From NCBI GenBank assembly GCA_950097015.1, contig CATNEN010000008.1, positions 2,356,001-2,420,000 on the forward strand: a DNA stretch of 64,000 bases, read 5' to 3'. Positions 1 to 10,740 of this stretch are shown here, one piece after another (the first letter of the stretch is position 1; every line of letters begins with the position of its first letter). Position numbers and translations under genes: made by a program. Under the pieces are notes generated by a model. That model was not told where the DNA came from. It ran no database searches and worked only from the letters and a program-made list of their open reading frames with translations. The DNA comes from Macrostomum hystrix (lineage: Eukaryota > Platyhelminthes > Macrostomidae).

Positions 1-2
1 TC

Positions 3-275
3 CTGGTGTGGAAGAATCTGTTCTATCTACTTCGCCTAGTGTGCAACGTGAGCTTCTGCATTGTGATCTATTCCTATTGTTGCGAAATCACCGAGGAGTT
101 GAACCTGGGCCAGACAATGGACGAAGAATTTGGCGTCTCCACTGATAAACTTCGGAGCAAGGAATCCGATTTGCCAATGCCGGGTGGCATTTCCAACTAT
201 GCCAGTGGCTTCAACCACGGCTTCGATGCTAGGAATCCATACGATGATACTGGCGGCGTTTATGCCAATGCTTGA
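3..275 (+). CDS. 3' end of an unrecognised membrane protein (partial)
   Basis: The frame is open from the window edge and stops at TGA 273-275, so this is the last coding exon, or part of it, of a gene that begins outside the window. The encoded segment opens with a hydrophobic stretch (VWKNLFYLLRLVCNVSFCIV and a few more residues, ending in YSYCCE), which looks like one membrane-spanning helix. An acidic, Gly/Asn/Tyr-rich tail of about 60 residues follows, without further hydrophobic segments, and ends GGVYANA. That arrangement fits a multi-pass protein whose final helix is followed by a cytoplasmic tail. I do not recognise the family. The GTG at position 6 is an internal valine, not a start. 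Confidence 0.55.
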   Translation: MVWKNLFYLLRLVCNVSFCIVIYSYCCEITEELNLGQTMDEEFGVSTDKLRSKESDLPMPGGISNYASGFNHGFDARNPYDDTGGVYANA

Positions 276-2189
276 TCTGAGTTTCTAGTAGGCAAATCTA
301 AGGCATTAAAATTACTTGGTGTTATAGAGTTCACTTTGTCGTATCGAAGGACGTCATGTGTTTTTTTAACAACAAATCATTTTAAAGAAATAAGAGTTAT
401 GGTATCAAAACTAATTAACCTACCTTCATTTTTATTGCTTCGAAGATTTTTGCGCATCTTTTTTTAGTTTTCTTTTTGTCTCTCGATTTTTTTATTTTTG
501 TTTCATTTTCTTAAGTTTACTTTAGCAGGCTTGTAAATTTTCTGCCTTATTCGTTTCCTGGCCCATGACATTGCTTAACTGCCCAGCATTGATCAAGTAA
601 CAAAGATCGATTAAGATCAGAGATAGCACACATAGGCTTGAGTATGCTGTGATATTATTATAAAAAACTTCCACTGCGTGGTCTAATATTTATGCTTTGC
701 CGAATACATTTTAGGCGCGTCCATTATTACTCTACTAACAGTAGCAAGTAAAAAACACGTTTGCCAATTTTCGCACTTACTTTTTACATTGTTTTTAGAA
801 AACAATATTTAGTTTCACGCTAAGACGCTCAATTAGTTAGTTCTTTCCCAAACTCTTCCACGATATGCATTGAACGCTTTCAGATTGTTCCGAATCGGTT
901 GGCGTAAAAGCAATGGTTTAAGTTACATTTTTTGCTCTTCCACGAATAAGTCTGAAAACACCGTTCCTCCAAATTTTTTTTAAATATCCTTTACAGAGCT
1001 GTCATTGGATCTAAATCGTAACTATTTTTATATTCTGAGGCTGTCGATCTCAAGTATTATCCGTTACAGTAATAGCTAAAGTCCTTTACTCTCTGTGCTT
1101 TTTACTGTACTAAATGGTTCTAAAAAACGCTATCATTTTAAGTAGCACTAAATATTTATTGCTGAATTGCTGTGCGTGCACTTGTCAATCAAATCAAAGA
1201 TAGGCACCCAATCTGTAATTCGTTTTGATATATTAAAACCTTAGTGTGTCCATTTGTTATTAACTTGTATATTTTTACTACTGATACCATTTTATCTACT
1301 AGTATATTAGAAGCCTTGTTGCATCAATCAAATCGTCATCTACATTACAGCAGTGTACATATAAATATCATCAGTTTTCGCAGTAGCCAAAACGTTGACA
1401 AATTATAAATAGTGTTCTTTAATTTGGTTGTTTGACTGGCAAAAGCTCAAAAGCTAAATATATAAAACCGATATATAAAAACGATCTGCCTAGAATGATA
1501 GGCTCAAACGACCTCGAGTTATTTTCGAGCAAATTATGTAAATTAAAAATCTTGTTGGTCGCACGTTATTCTTAAAAAGTTTTACATTATTTATTTAATT
1601 ATATGTTTCGCACTCCAAGGCGCGTCTTTAGGTATATTGTTCGGAACGAAAGTAAAACGAACAAGCCACAAGGAGAATTTATGAATACTTTAATTAATAA
1701 ATAAGCCTAGGGATGCTAAAATACCGGACTTGCCCAAAACCGGGATCCTGCGGTATTCAATACCTTTTATAAACAAAGCTATATAAAAACAATGTGAGCT
1801 TAATGTTGGGCATGCTGTACTAAGATAAACGGATTTGCACTTGCTCCAGATCAAAAGCAATAGTTTATTATGTTCTGAAAAAATGACATTTTCCTATCTC
1901 CGCAGTGTATTTTTTCCAGGTAATCGGCCTTCTAAAAATTTACACAATCTTTGAGTTTCCCGTCCTGTTATACTACAGTGGTCCTTGGATGCACATAGGA
2001 GTGCGAAAAGTGTCATAAATTTCTGAAACTTCATGTTGATACTCGGATTCAAGTGTATGCTTCCACTTGAGCATCCGAAAGATTTCTAACCACAGTTTCG
2101 TTTGATTATTCAAGCTACAAATAGTCACGTTGGTTATCTGTATCTGTATTTATTCAGGGCTACCTTAACCACTCGGCAATTACCATAAG
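276..2189. other. AT-rich 3' flank and intergenic DNA
   Basis: About 1.9 kb of AT-rich sequence follows the stop codon. It probably starts with the 3' UTR of the preceding gene. I see no coding exon, tandem array or RNA gene in it. Confidence 0.6.
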
Positions 2190-2639
2190 CAGTGGCGTAT
2201 CTAGGTGGGGGGATACGGGGATATATCCCCCCCCATTTCGCCGACCTAAGAGTTTCACCAACCCACGAAAAGTCGAAGACGAACGTTATGGCGGAATGTC
2301 ATAGTCGTAATGTCGTTATTCGGCACAATGATGTTCTGAATCTGAATCTGAACTATCTCTGTCTCGTCTCGTCTGCATCTCGCCGTCTCGTCTCTCGCCT
2401 CGACTCTGACGTGAGTCATGACGGTGACGTCTCTGATGACTCTGATTCTGAGTCTCTGACTCGACTCTCTGACTCTCGAAATGCATAACAAAGTAATTAA
2501 AAAGGTAGCGAAATCGGTGTCTACAAATGGACTACAAAAGGTTATATCAGTTGTTTAGCAGCAGCATGCGACTCATTTTCTCTGATAGTTGAAACCGCAA
2601 ATTTATCCCCCCCATTTTAAAATCCTAGATACGCCACTG
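2190..2639. mobile_element. Non-autonomous hAT-like element (MITE)
   Basis: The termini are inverted: the left end reads CAGTGGCGTATCTAGG and the right end CCTAGATACGCCACTG. They are followed inward by C-runs on the + strand at both ends. The flanks are a near-perfect 8-bp target duplication, ACCATAAG at 2182-2189 and ACCTTAAG at 2640-2647 (7 of 8 match). An 8-bp duplication with termini beginning CAG is the hallmark of the hAT superfamily. The 450-bp interior has no transposase and includes a low-complexity GACTCTGA-rich stretch at about 2335-2480. Short frames inside it are not genes. Confidence 0.75.
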
Positions 2640-2727
2640 ACCTTAAGTTTAAGTTTAAGCCTATCTGATCGGCTGACAGAGGCTTTCAATCACCCGTGTT
2701 GACAGAGATAGGGTCTAAGAAACAGTA

Positions 2728-3116
2728 ATCGAACATGCGCGACGGTCGCCTAATAGGCAACTTCGAACATGTTCTTTGTTCCGAGAACATGTTCTTTTAA
2801 ATTAATAAGGCTAGGCCCTACTTAATGTATATTAATAAAGTAATAACATGAAGAAAAAACTATGCCTTCGTTGGTATGAGGTCAACAAACAAGACAGTTA
2901 AACCCATACTAGGCTATGTCTAGTATGGTTTAACACACACACACATGGTTTAACTGTCTTGTTTGTTGACCTCATGCCAAGGAATGCATAGTTTTTTCTT
3001 CATGTTATTAATTTATTAATATACATTAAGTAGCCTTATTAATTTAAAAGAACATGTTCTCTGAACAAAGAACATGTTCGGAGTTGCCTATTAGGCGACC
3101 GTCGCGCATGTTCGAT
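2728..3116. mobile_element. Foldback element with ~170-bp inverted arms
   Basis: The sequence from 2728 is repeated in reverse complement ending at 3116, with only a short centre containing a CA run around 2932-2948. The outermost bases are ATCGAACATGCGCGAC and its complement. GTA flanks both ends (2725-2727 and 3117-3119), a possible 3-bp target duplication. A few substitutions and indels separate the arms. Each arm contains two copies of the palindrome GAACATGTTC separated by 10 bp. It has no coding capacity and ends about 20 bp before the predicted MyD88 start codon. Confidence 0.8.
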
Positions 3117-3136
3117 GTAGCCTAAGAGTCGTCAAC

Positions 3137-6100
3137 ATGGCTGCTGATCGTAAGTGAAAAATTTTGAACCGTAGCAGTTAAAAATTGATGATACTTAAGC
3201 CAGTGAAACAAAACATATAAGATCACCAATTGTTCTATTAAGGACCACTTGGAGTAGACTACTTTTAGTGGTCCTTGAGTTATGTATTGAAGCTATATGG
3301 AATTTATGTGATTTAATTTTCTGTATTCATTTTTGAACTTCTTAACTGGCTAGCCTTATTTCAGATTTCACTGTCTCGTAGGCTTCTGAATAAAATGTTT
3401 TAGTATGATAATTTGTGAATAATGCTATTCAAAGAGCAGAAGTGTAATCAAGTCTGCAGCCATACTTGTATACTCATTAGTGCTTGCTTGCGCACAGTTG
3501 TATTGAAGCAGGTGTTGGTCAAAATTTCCGATCTAAAATATGTTTATATTTAAAATATGAAGGTTGCTTGCTGGCTGCTGATGTGACAAACAGTTCCAGT
3601 CATCTCAGCTTGTTTGTATAAGTCAGAGTTGGTTATTAAATATGTAGTAGAGCAAAAACTTGAGCGAGATACTCAAAATCAATACTAAAAATAATAACAA
3701 AGAGCAATAGATAGGAGCTTTAGCCAAGTGTAAAACATGTAGGAGTCTTGGAGTTTGACTTACTTGACTTAGCTGCAAGGTGGTCCATGGACACAGCGGA
3801 GTGTGAGGATCGCCCAGGCCCATACCAGTAGCCTAACCCCTGTAGGCCTGCAGACAGGTGAGGGTGTGGGGCTGGTCAGGGTGGTCCACTGGTCCATCCT
3901 GTAGCATTGTCTTCTATAGGGAAGAACGTGGCTCGTCTTGTGGCCTAGAGGAACTGGACGAGCTGTGGAATGCTGTTGGACTGGCAGATCTTGTCCATAG
4001 ACAGGTTGGGCCTAAGGTAGCATAGCCAGTCTCTGTTAAAGAAAGGGCAGTGACACACAAAGTGCTCAGCATCTTTGTTGTCATAGGCCTACTCACAAAA
4101 GGGGCAGAGTTCATTCTCAAGGTGGCCCTGAAGGAAACAGTGCCTAGCAAGGTAGGCCTAGCTGTGGCCCTTAAGGGTCATGGCAAGGGCATGGATATCC
4201 TTCCAGTTTTGGTTCAAAAGGATGTTCCTAAGCCTGCAAGACAGGCGTGGAACTATGGCACAGGATTGCTGATAAAAGAGTCTTAGAGATAGTTGATCAA
4301 GTTTTTGGATAGGCCTATGACTTACGTTCAAGGTTACAATACATTTGTTTGTTAAAAATTTAGTTCCACTTTTTAATTAGCTACCTATTGTATTTATTCA
4401 ATAAGTTTATCTATTGTTTAGGTGAACCCCCAGGATTTTTTGGGGAATAGATTTTCAGGTTCTGTCTAGTGTAATTTCCTAATGTGGATTAGGAAACAAA
4501 AAAAATTTATTTCTTTTGAAGAAACTGAATAGGAAAAAATGTGAGACATTAAAAAAATTGGGGGTTTGGCCAATGCATGAAAACCCCTTGGCTATGCCAC
4601 TGGTTTTTTCTAGAACATAGACTATAATATAAAATTATATACACTATCTAGCTCATGCTTTTTTCTAACCTGACACAAAGTTCTAATTAGTCAGCTTAAA
4701 TTTAAATAATTGACAATAATTTTTAATTATTTATTAACTAATCGTTTTAAGTCTAACTAGTTATCCATTGACCAATCAAACTGTATAAAATATAGCTATT
4801 TTAAGCATGGCTAATTTGTATATTTTGTTTTTGTATTAAAAAACAATAAAATGCTATTTTATAATTTTTCTTCTTATCAATTATAGTTTCAAACACATTT
4901 TTCATTAAAAGATAATAAAACTAGCTAATATAAATATAAGTAAGTGTAATTGTCATTATCATATTTACTAAAATTTGCCTTTAGTTTAGTTTATCAATTG
5001 TGTTATTAAGTCACATTTTAAATCCAAATGAATTTTGCATTAACTTGAAAATGAATTGTTGTCAAAGACTGACTATATTTAATTTAATTTCAGCTAGTAT
5101 TTTGCCTTAATTAATTTGTTATGCAGAGATGACAACCATCAGAGGCACTGGCAGAACCAATGCCACCAACCTGCTAGCCAATGATGCTGAAAGTGTGGAC
5201 CTTAGGTTGCCACCAGAGCAGCTAAAACAGGTTCCCCTTAGTGCCATTGGTCCTGTGTTGCTCATTCTATTGAAGCCATTAGAGGAAGCATCAACCAGGA
5301 TTGTGACTGTGCATGGCATTGAATTGCTAGATAATCTGCAAGGCCTGGCTGAGCTGCTCATTAGTAATGGTGAGTCAATAGATAACTAAATAATCTGGTC
5401 TTTGTTTCTCACAGTATCAGTAGCTAGTCTTTGTTTCTCACAATTTTGCTAGTCTTGTTCCCTGGCATGTCAATCGGTAGTCTTTGTTCTTTGAGTGTCA
5501 GTAGCTAGTCTTTGTTCTTAAGTGTCAGTAGCAGAGTAGCAAATAATTATTCCTTAGAATATTTGCCTCCCGCAGTGTCAGTAGCTAGCCTTCGTCCCCC
5601 AAAATATCAGTTGCTAGTCTCTGTTCTCCATTTATTTCATATTTCATATATTTCAGTCTTTATTTCTCAGAATTAAAAAAACTTAAGGCCCAGGCCATTA
5701 TTTGTTCTTAAGAATGTCAGTAGCTAGTCTTTGTTCTCAAGAGTGTCATGTCTAGTCTTTGTTCCTAAGAATATTTGTCCTCCGCCATGTCAGTAGCTAG
5801 TCTTTGTTTGCTGAATGTCAGTTGCTAGTCTTTGTTCTCCATACTGTCAGTAGCTGCTCTTTGTTCTTAGGAATTTCAGTAGCTTTTATGAATAATAAAG
5901 CCATAGCCATTATTTGTTTTTAAGAGTGTCAGTAGCTAGTCTTTGTTTCTCAGAATATCATTAGCTAGTCTTTGTATCGCTTTCACTTAACCCAGAATGC
6001 GTCACAGACTGGGGCCTGTCTGGCTCTGACACAGTCGGAGCGGTACTGGACACCTGGAATCGGCAAGATCAGCGGGCCGACTGCACCGCGCTCTGGCAAA

Positions 6101-7634
6101 TGTTGGTCTCCCTCGGCCGCTTCGATCTGTTGCGCAAGTGCCGTCAGCGTTTCCTAAGGGACGCCGAACTGTATTGGCAGCGTTGCCGGCTTCGACAACC
6201 GGAGCCCCCGGGGCCACCTTTGTTGCCGACTCCGGAGCGCAGATTCGATGTTTACGTCAGCTATTGCGAAAATTCTCACGAAGACTCTGCTAAAGCCGCT
6301 GAGATTGTTGCCAAACTGCGTGAGAACGAATTCGAAGTGATTAGCGCCGAGGACCGACTGGCAGGCACATTTCCCTTGGAGGAATATCACCGATTGCTAA
6401 GCTGGTGGGGCACGCGTTGGGTACATATTTGGGACCTAGATTACCATAGAAGGCATAGATTACTCCTTGAGGTCATCGATTACCATCGAATGCCTAGATT
6501 ACTCCTTGAGACCATAGATTACCATCGAATGACTAGATTACTCCTTGAGACCATAAATTACCATCGAATGCCTAGATTACTCCTTGAGACCATAGATTAC
6601 CATCGAATGCCTAGATTACTCCTTGAGGCCATAAATTACCACTGAAGGCCTAGATTACTCCTTGAGGCCATAGATTACCATCGAATGCCTAGATTACTCC
6701 TTGAGACCATAGATTACCATCGAATGCCTAGATTACTCCTTGAGGCCATAAATTACCACTGAAGGCCTAGATTACTCCTTGAGGCCATAGATTACCATCG
6801 AATGCCTAGATTACTCCTTAAGGCCATAGATTACCATCGAATGCCTAGATTACTCCTTGAGGCCATAAATTACCACTGAAGGCCTAGATTACTCCTTGAG
6901 GCCATAGATTACCATCGAATGCCTAGATTACTCCTTGAGGCCATAGATTACCATCGAATGCCTAGATTACTCCTTGAGGCCATAGATTACCACTGAAGGC
7001 CTAAATTACCACTGATGACCTAGATAACCACTGAAAGATTAGATTACCACTAATGGCCTTGATTACCACTGAAGGCCTAATCTAATTACCACTGGAGTCC
7101 TTGTATTTACACTGCTTGCGATGTATTAGTTTCGGAGCTGTAAGGCCGTGGACTCCCATTCGAGGCCAGATATACTCGTAAATGAAGAATTTTTATCATT
7201 ATAAGCCACGTTTGGCCAGTAGGAGTCATTGTTTACCAATTTAGAACATTTTATTATGATTGGATTGAGTATATTTTAAATAGATTATTTTTTAGATTAA
7301 AAACCTGTTTGAAGTTAGTTTTTTGTCTATAGAGGATGTGATTTACTAAGGCACTTAATATTATTTTCTATCGTGCCATTTGCGCAGCTGCAACCGCGTC
7401 CTGGTGCTGTGGTCCCGCGCCTACCAAGCCGAGGAGAACCTTCGCTACGAGCTAAACCACGCCCGATCCACCGATCCGGCTGCTGCTAGGCGCCGAGTGA
7501 TTCCTGTCCTGCTAGATGACACTCCGCCGCCGGGTCATCTGGCCGGCATCAAAGCGGTTCGCTTCGGCAGTCGAATCTATATACAGCAGCTTGTCCGCTC
7601 TCTGCGCGCCAATCCAACTGATGGAGAAAGATAG
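3137..7634 (+). CDS. MYD88: MyD88-like adaptor (death domain + TIR domain), 4 exons
   Basis: Predicted exons are 3137-3149, 5127-5369, 5996-6404 and 7388-7634, all GT-AG with matching phases, giving 303 codons plus stop; vertebrate MyD88 is close to 300. Residues about 25-150 form a death domain, with a DTW and leucine-rich helical region that aligns by eye with the MyD88 death domain. The TIR domain starts at residue ~169 with box 1 FDVYVSY. Box 2 reads EDRLAGT where MyD88 and most TLRs have RDxxPG, so the BB-loop proline is alanine (residue ~208). No FW box 3 is evident near the C terminus (IYIQQLVRSL). MyD88 couples Toll/IL-1 receptors to IRAK kinases in the cytoplasm. The 13-nt first exon (MAAD) is the least certain part. 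Confidence 0.8.
3890..4290 (-). pseudogene. Decayed LINE reverse-transcriptase 3' segment in MyD88 intron 1
   Basis: Read on the minus strand, this stretch encodes a broken peptide with the pattern ARHCFLQGHLENELCPFC, then AEHFVCHCPFF, interrupted by stop codons. A C-x2-C followed by H and C-x-C/C-P is typical of the region after the reverse transcriptase of jockey/R1-like non-LTR retrotransposons. Only the last ~100 residues are visible. It lies antisense within the first intron of the MyD88-like gene and is dead. Confidence 0.6.
5385..5990. repeat. Degenerate minisatellite filling MyD88 intron 2
   Basis: About fifteen irregular copies of a unit built on GTCAGTAGCTAGTCTTTGTT run from just after the exon 2 donor to just before the exon 3 acceptor at 5995. 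Unit length varies from about 28 to 60 bp, so this is an old, diverged array. Confidence 0.8.
6425..7085. repeat. 39-bp minisatellite in MyD88 intron 3
   Basis: About sixteen copies of a unit containing CATCGAATGCCTAGATTAC and CTCCTTGAGGCCATA lie directly after the exon 3 donor (6405). The last copies decay into shorter units. A fragment of the same array and its right flank reappear at 8160-8400. Confidence 0.9.
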
Positions 7635-7764
7635 ATATAGATTGTGCCCGGTCCAATTTTAGCAGATGAGTAATCATCAAACTACTCAAGTATTATTTGT
7701 GGTACGATGTAGTCATGGGCTGCTTTGGAATAATAGATGTAAGAGGAGTAATGTAAATTCCATT

Positions 7765-7905
7765 CATCGGCTGAGGTGGGTGAATGAAGCCGATTGGCTG
7801 GTTCGCGGAGTGAGGTAGTTGAATGACGCCGATTGGCTGGTTCGCGGAGTGAGGTGGGTGAATGAAGCCGATTGGCTAGTTCGCGGAGCGAGGTGGGTGA
7901 TCATT
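7765..7905. repeat. Three tandem ~46-bp units with GATTGGCT
   Basis: Three units of the form GAGTGAGGTGGGTGAATGA followed by GCCGATTGGCTGGTTCGCG sit downstream of the MyD88 stop codon. Each carries ATTGG, the inverted CCAAT pentamer. The GAGTGAGGTGGGTG core is the reverse complement of the CACCCACCTCACTC repeats seen later at 20, 22, 23.5 and 25.2 kb. Confidence 0.75.
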
Positions 7906-8159
7906 TTGAGGATTTGAACCAGCAAAAAAATTTTTTTGGAGTAAACCACGAATTCGTGCTATAAAGGTGCAATCACATATTTATCACATTTTTGTGTAAT
8001 TGTTTTGCAGTTGTTTTTGCACCCATACAGGTTGCGACTAATAGTCAAGTTTTATCGTTTTTTGTAGATCGCGCTTCCACTGTTTACACAGCTCATGCAA
8101 ATATTGTAAATTTATTAATTTTATTCATACATTGGTGCTAGTAGTATGAATGGAATATT

Positions 8160-8400
8160 TTTGAGGCCATAAATTACCACTGAAGGCCTAGATTAATCCT
8201 TGACGCCATATATTACCATTGAAGGCCTTAATTACCACTGGAGTCCTTGTATTTACACTGCTTGCGATGTATTAGTCTCGGAGCTGTAAGGCCGTGGACT
8301 CCCATTCGAGGCCAGATATACTCGTAACTAATGAAGAATTTTTATCATTATAAGCCACGTTTGGCCAGTAGGAGTCATTGTTTACCAATTTAGAACATTT
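8160..8400. repeat. Duplicate of MyD88 intron 3 sequence
   Basis: This 240-bp stretch begins with a few copies of the intron 3 minisatellite and then matches 7081-7250 almost base for base, differing by one transition and one short insertion (CTCGTAACTAATG against CTCGTAAATG). It is in the same orientation about 1.15 kb downstream. Confidence 0.85.
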
Positions 8401-9047
8401 CAATGTTCTTCTTGAATAAATTGTGATTCATTTATTAACTAGTTGCTATTAATTGCGATCAGAAAGCATGTATAGATTTCATTCTTCGAACTTTGCTCAA
8501 CATGCACTCTAATGCTTTCATTTTTCGAATATTTTCATATTCGAGTTCCATCTTAATTCAAATTTTTATTCAAAAGTTGTAGTGTTCTAGCTCGTATCAT
8601 TGACGAACTATCCTTCTTGCTCATCAGCATGTCTTTGCTATCAATTATTAATTATCTTAAAATCTTTTTAGTCTGCTTGTTTAACAGGACTTCTCACGAT
8701 TATCTGCAATGCCTACTGACTACCTGACAATAAAATCTGTCCGATTATTGACTTTTCGTCTTGATTTATTTACAACACTGATGAAGCTACTGAAGATTGG
8801 ATGACTCTTGAGGTCACTGTGTTCCGGTGTACAGAGAAGCTTGTTGAACGAAAACACCAAACAAAAATCTTGTGCAAATTTTGTGACGCTTCAAGTTACG
8901 AGGAGTGTCCCAAAAGTCCGTGCACCTTCTTTATTTTAGCCGGTTCTGAGCAACTAAAAATATTCAGACTGCAGCAGTTACAAAGACAATTATCTGCCCG
9001 TAAGAATGACCTGCTGTTTGTTCATGTATCTACTGCCATTCTCGAGA
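8401..9047. other. Intergenic, with a mariner-like end
   Basis: No convincing gene. An 86-codon frame at 8801-9061 has no recognisable features. At about 8893 the sequence GAGTGTCCCAAAAGTCCGTG resembles a mariner/Tc1-type terminal repeat, but I found no partner for it in the window, so it may be a solo remnant. Confidence 0.4.
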
Positions 9048-9166
9048 TATTTTACTTTTAGTGCCCCACCCCCTGTACCACTTCTACAAAGTGCCGTAGA
9101 CAACAGCTTTCCATCTGATGCACTTCAACGAAACATCCGTAACACTAACAGAAAAACTGTAAAAGT

Positions 9167-10255
9167 TTAATCATCGACATTGTCATGGGGCTTCTCTACG
9201 TAGTCCCCACCACGCTGTACACACTTCTGCCATCGGGTATGCATGTCATCGATGGCATCGGCAAAATCTGAGCGTGGCATCTCATGAAGGAGAACTTGGC
9301 GAGTCAAAGCCTCGAGATCCCCACGACAAGCAAAGATTCGTCCACGCAGAAGCTTCTTCATTTTTGGAAAGATCGCGAAATCAGCTGGTGACAAATCAGG
9401 AGAATAGGGTGGGTGTGAGAGCAACTCGAAGTTGGCCTGCTCAATCGTCTCCACTGTCTTCTTGGCCGTGTGGGGGCGTGCATTGTCATGGTGGAGAAGG
9501 TACGGCTTCTCACATGACCGACGCTTGTTCTGGATATCAGCCTTGAGTTTCTGTTCTGTGGCGCAATAGCGGTCAGCATTAATCGTCTGCCCTTCTTCGA
9601 AGAACTCGACTGTGAGTGGGCGAGATCGATCGAAGAAAATCGTCATCATGATTTTCTTGGAGTGCTTGTCGCGGTGAGCCTTGACAGGAGGTTGAGATCC
9701 CTTTTTCGCCCAAACACGGCTTTCCTCCTTCGTCTCAGGGTCGAAAAGTGGGATCCATGTTTCGTCCCCAGAGATGACCAGATTGCGGACATCATCCCAG
9801 CCACCTTGCTCCTGAACAAACCTGAGGTTGGATGCTGAAATCTCCAGTCGGAGAGCCTTGAGGTCGGGCGTGAGGAGACGCGGCACCCAGCGGGCCGAGA
9901 TCTTTGACAGCTCCAACTGCTCTGTCATCGTGCGATGAATTGTGGACTTCGGGCTGCCGAGCATGTCTGCGATCTCGCGGACTGTCAGTTTGGCATCAGT
10001 TTCAAGCAATTCTTGAATTTGTTGACCAAGGAGTTTGTTTACAGGCGATTGCGGCCGCCCACTGCGCTGCTGGTCAGAGACTGTCAGCTGGCCACTCTTG
10101 AAGCGTTCAATCCAGCCATAAATGGCCCTCAGTTTAAGACCACTGTCTCCATGTTGCTCTTGAAGATGGTCAGCAATCCAACTGGCATTCCAGCCTGCAG
10201 TCCACAGGGCAAAAACCTGGCTGCGTTGGCTCTCGACGCTGTGCACTGAGCTCAT
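9167..10255 (-). CDS. mariner transposase, apparently intact
   Basis: A single uninterrupted 362-residue frame. It catalyses cut-and-paste transposition at TA sites in the nucleus. The N-terminal ~115 residues contain two helix-turn-helix-like DNA-binding regions (AIYGWIERFKSG; TVREIADMLGSPKSTIHRTM). The linker has WVPRLL, corresponding to the mariner WVPHEL motif. The catalytic triad is Asp164 (SGDETW), Asp257 (HHDNARPHTA) and Asp292 (YSPDLSPADFAIF). There are 34 residues between the last two, the DD34D signature of the mariner family. No frameshift or stop is visible, so it could still be active. The start is the first Met, 10253-10255 on the complement. Confidence 0.93.
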   Translation of the reverse strand: MSSVHSVESQRSQVFALWTAGWNASWIADHLQEQHGDSGLKLRAIYGWIERFKSGQLTVSDQQRSGRPQSPVNKLLGQQIQELLETDAKLTVREIADMLGSPKSTIHRTMTEQLELSKISARWVPRLLTPDLKALRLEISASNLRFVQEQGGWDDVRNLVISGDETWIPLFDPETKEESRVWAKKGSQPPVKAHRDKHSKKIMMTIFFDRSRPLTVEFFEEGQTINADRYCATEQKLKADIQNKRRSCEKPYLLHHDNARPHTAKKTVETIEQANFELLSHPPYSPDLSPADFAIFPKMKKLLRGRIFACRGDLEALTRQVLLHEMPRSDFADAIDDMHTRWQKCVQRGGDYVEKPHDNVDD

Positions 10256-10335
10256 CTTGGCAACAAGAGTGCAAAACTTCAGCGAAAACTTTGAAAACCC
10301 AGGTGCTCACGTGGGCTCATGACGTGGGCTCTGCC

Positions 10336-10740
10336 CAAGGACTTCTATATAATAGCATATTATTAGGGTATTTCTTGCTTCCAGTCCAGATGCTATTATG
10401 TATAGAATAATACCCCCCTGATTTCGTTTCTTTGGCCTAGGAAAGGCTGAGGACGCGTTTCTTGGCCGAGGCGAAGCCGAGGCCCAGAAGCGCAGTCCGA
10501 AGCCGTTCCAAGGCCATAGACAACGATTTCAGGGGGGTATTATAGTATTTAATCCTAAAGCTTGGCCCGGCTCACGAGATTGCAAACCTAAAACTGTTTA
10601 CAGCAACTGTGACCATAGACTATATGTTTAATCGGCCTAGGCCATTAAATCATTTAACGGCCTAGGCCGATTAAATAATAAATGCACAGAATTAATAGCC
10701 AATAGGCCGGGCCAAGCTGGGGATTAAATAGAAGTCCTTG
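10336..10740. mobile_element. hAT-like MITE nested inside the mariner
   Basis: Perfect 13-bp inverted ends CAAGGACTTCTAT/ATAGAAGTCCTTG are flanked by a perfect 8-bp duplication GCTCTGCC (10328-10335 and 10741-10748). The right subterminal sequence TTTAATCCCCAGCTTGGCCC reappears inverted at about 10549 instead of at the left end. That places a further insertion (about 10349-10545), with its own inverted ATAATACCCCCCTGA ends, just inside the left terminus. A hairpin built on GGCCTAGGCC lies at about 10627-10676. Confidence 0.7.

Noticed and set aside
8801-9061. 86-codon frame beside the mariner
   Set aside because: Overlaps a mariner-like end and the real mariner border; no features or conservation visible.
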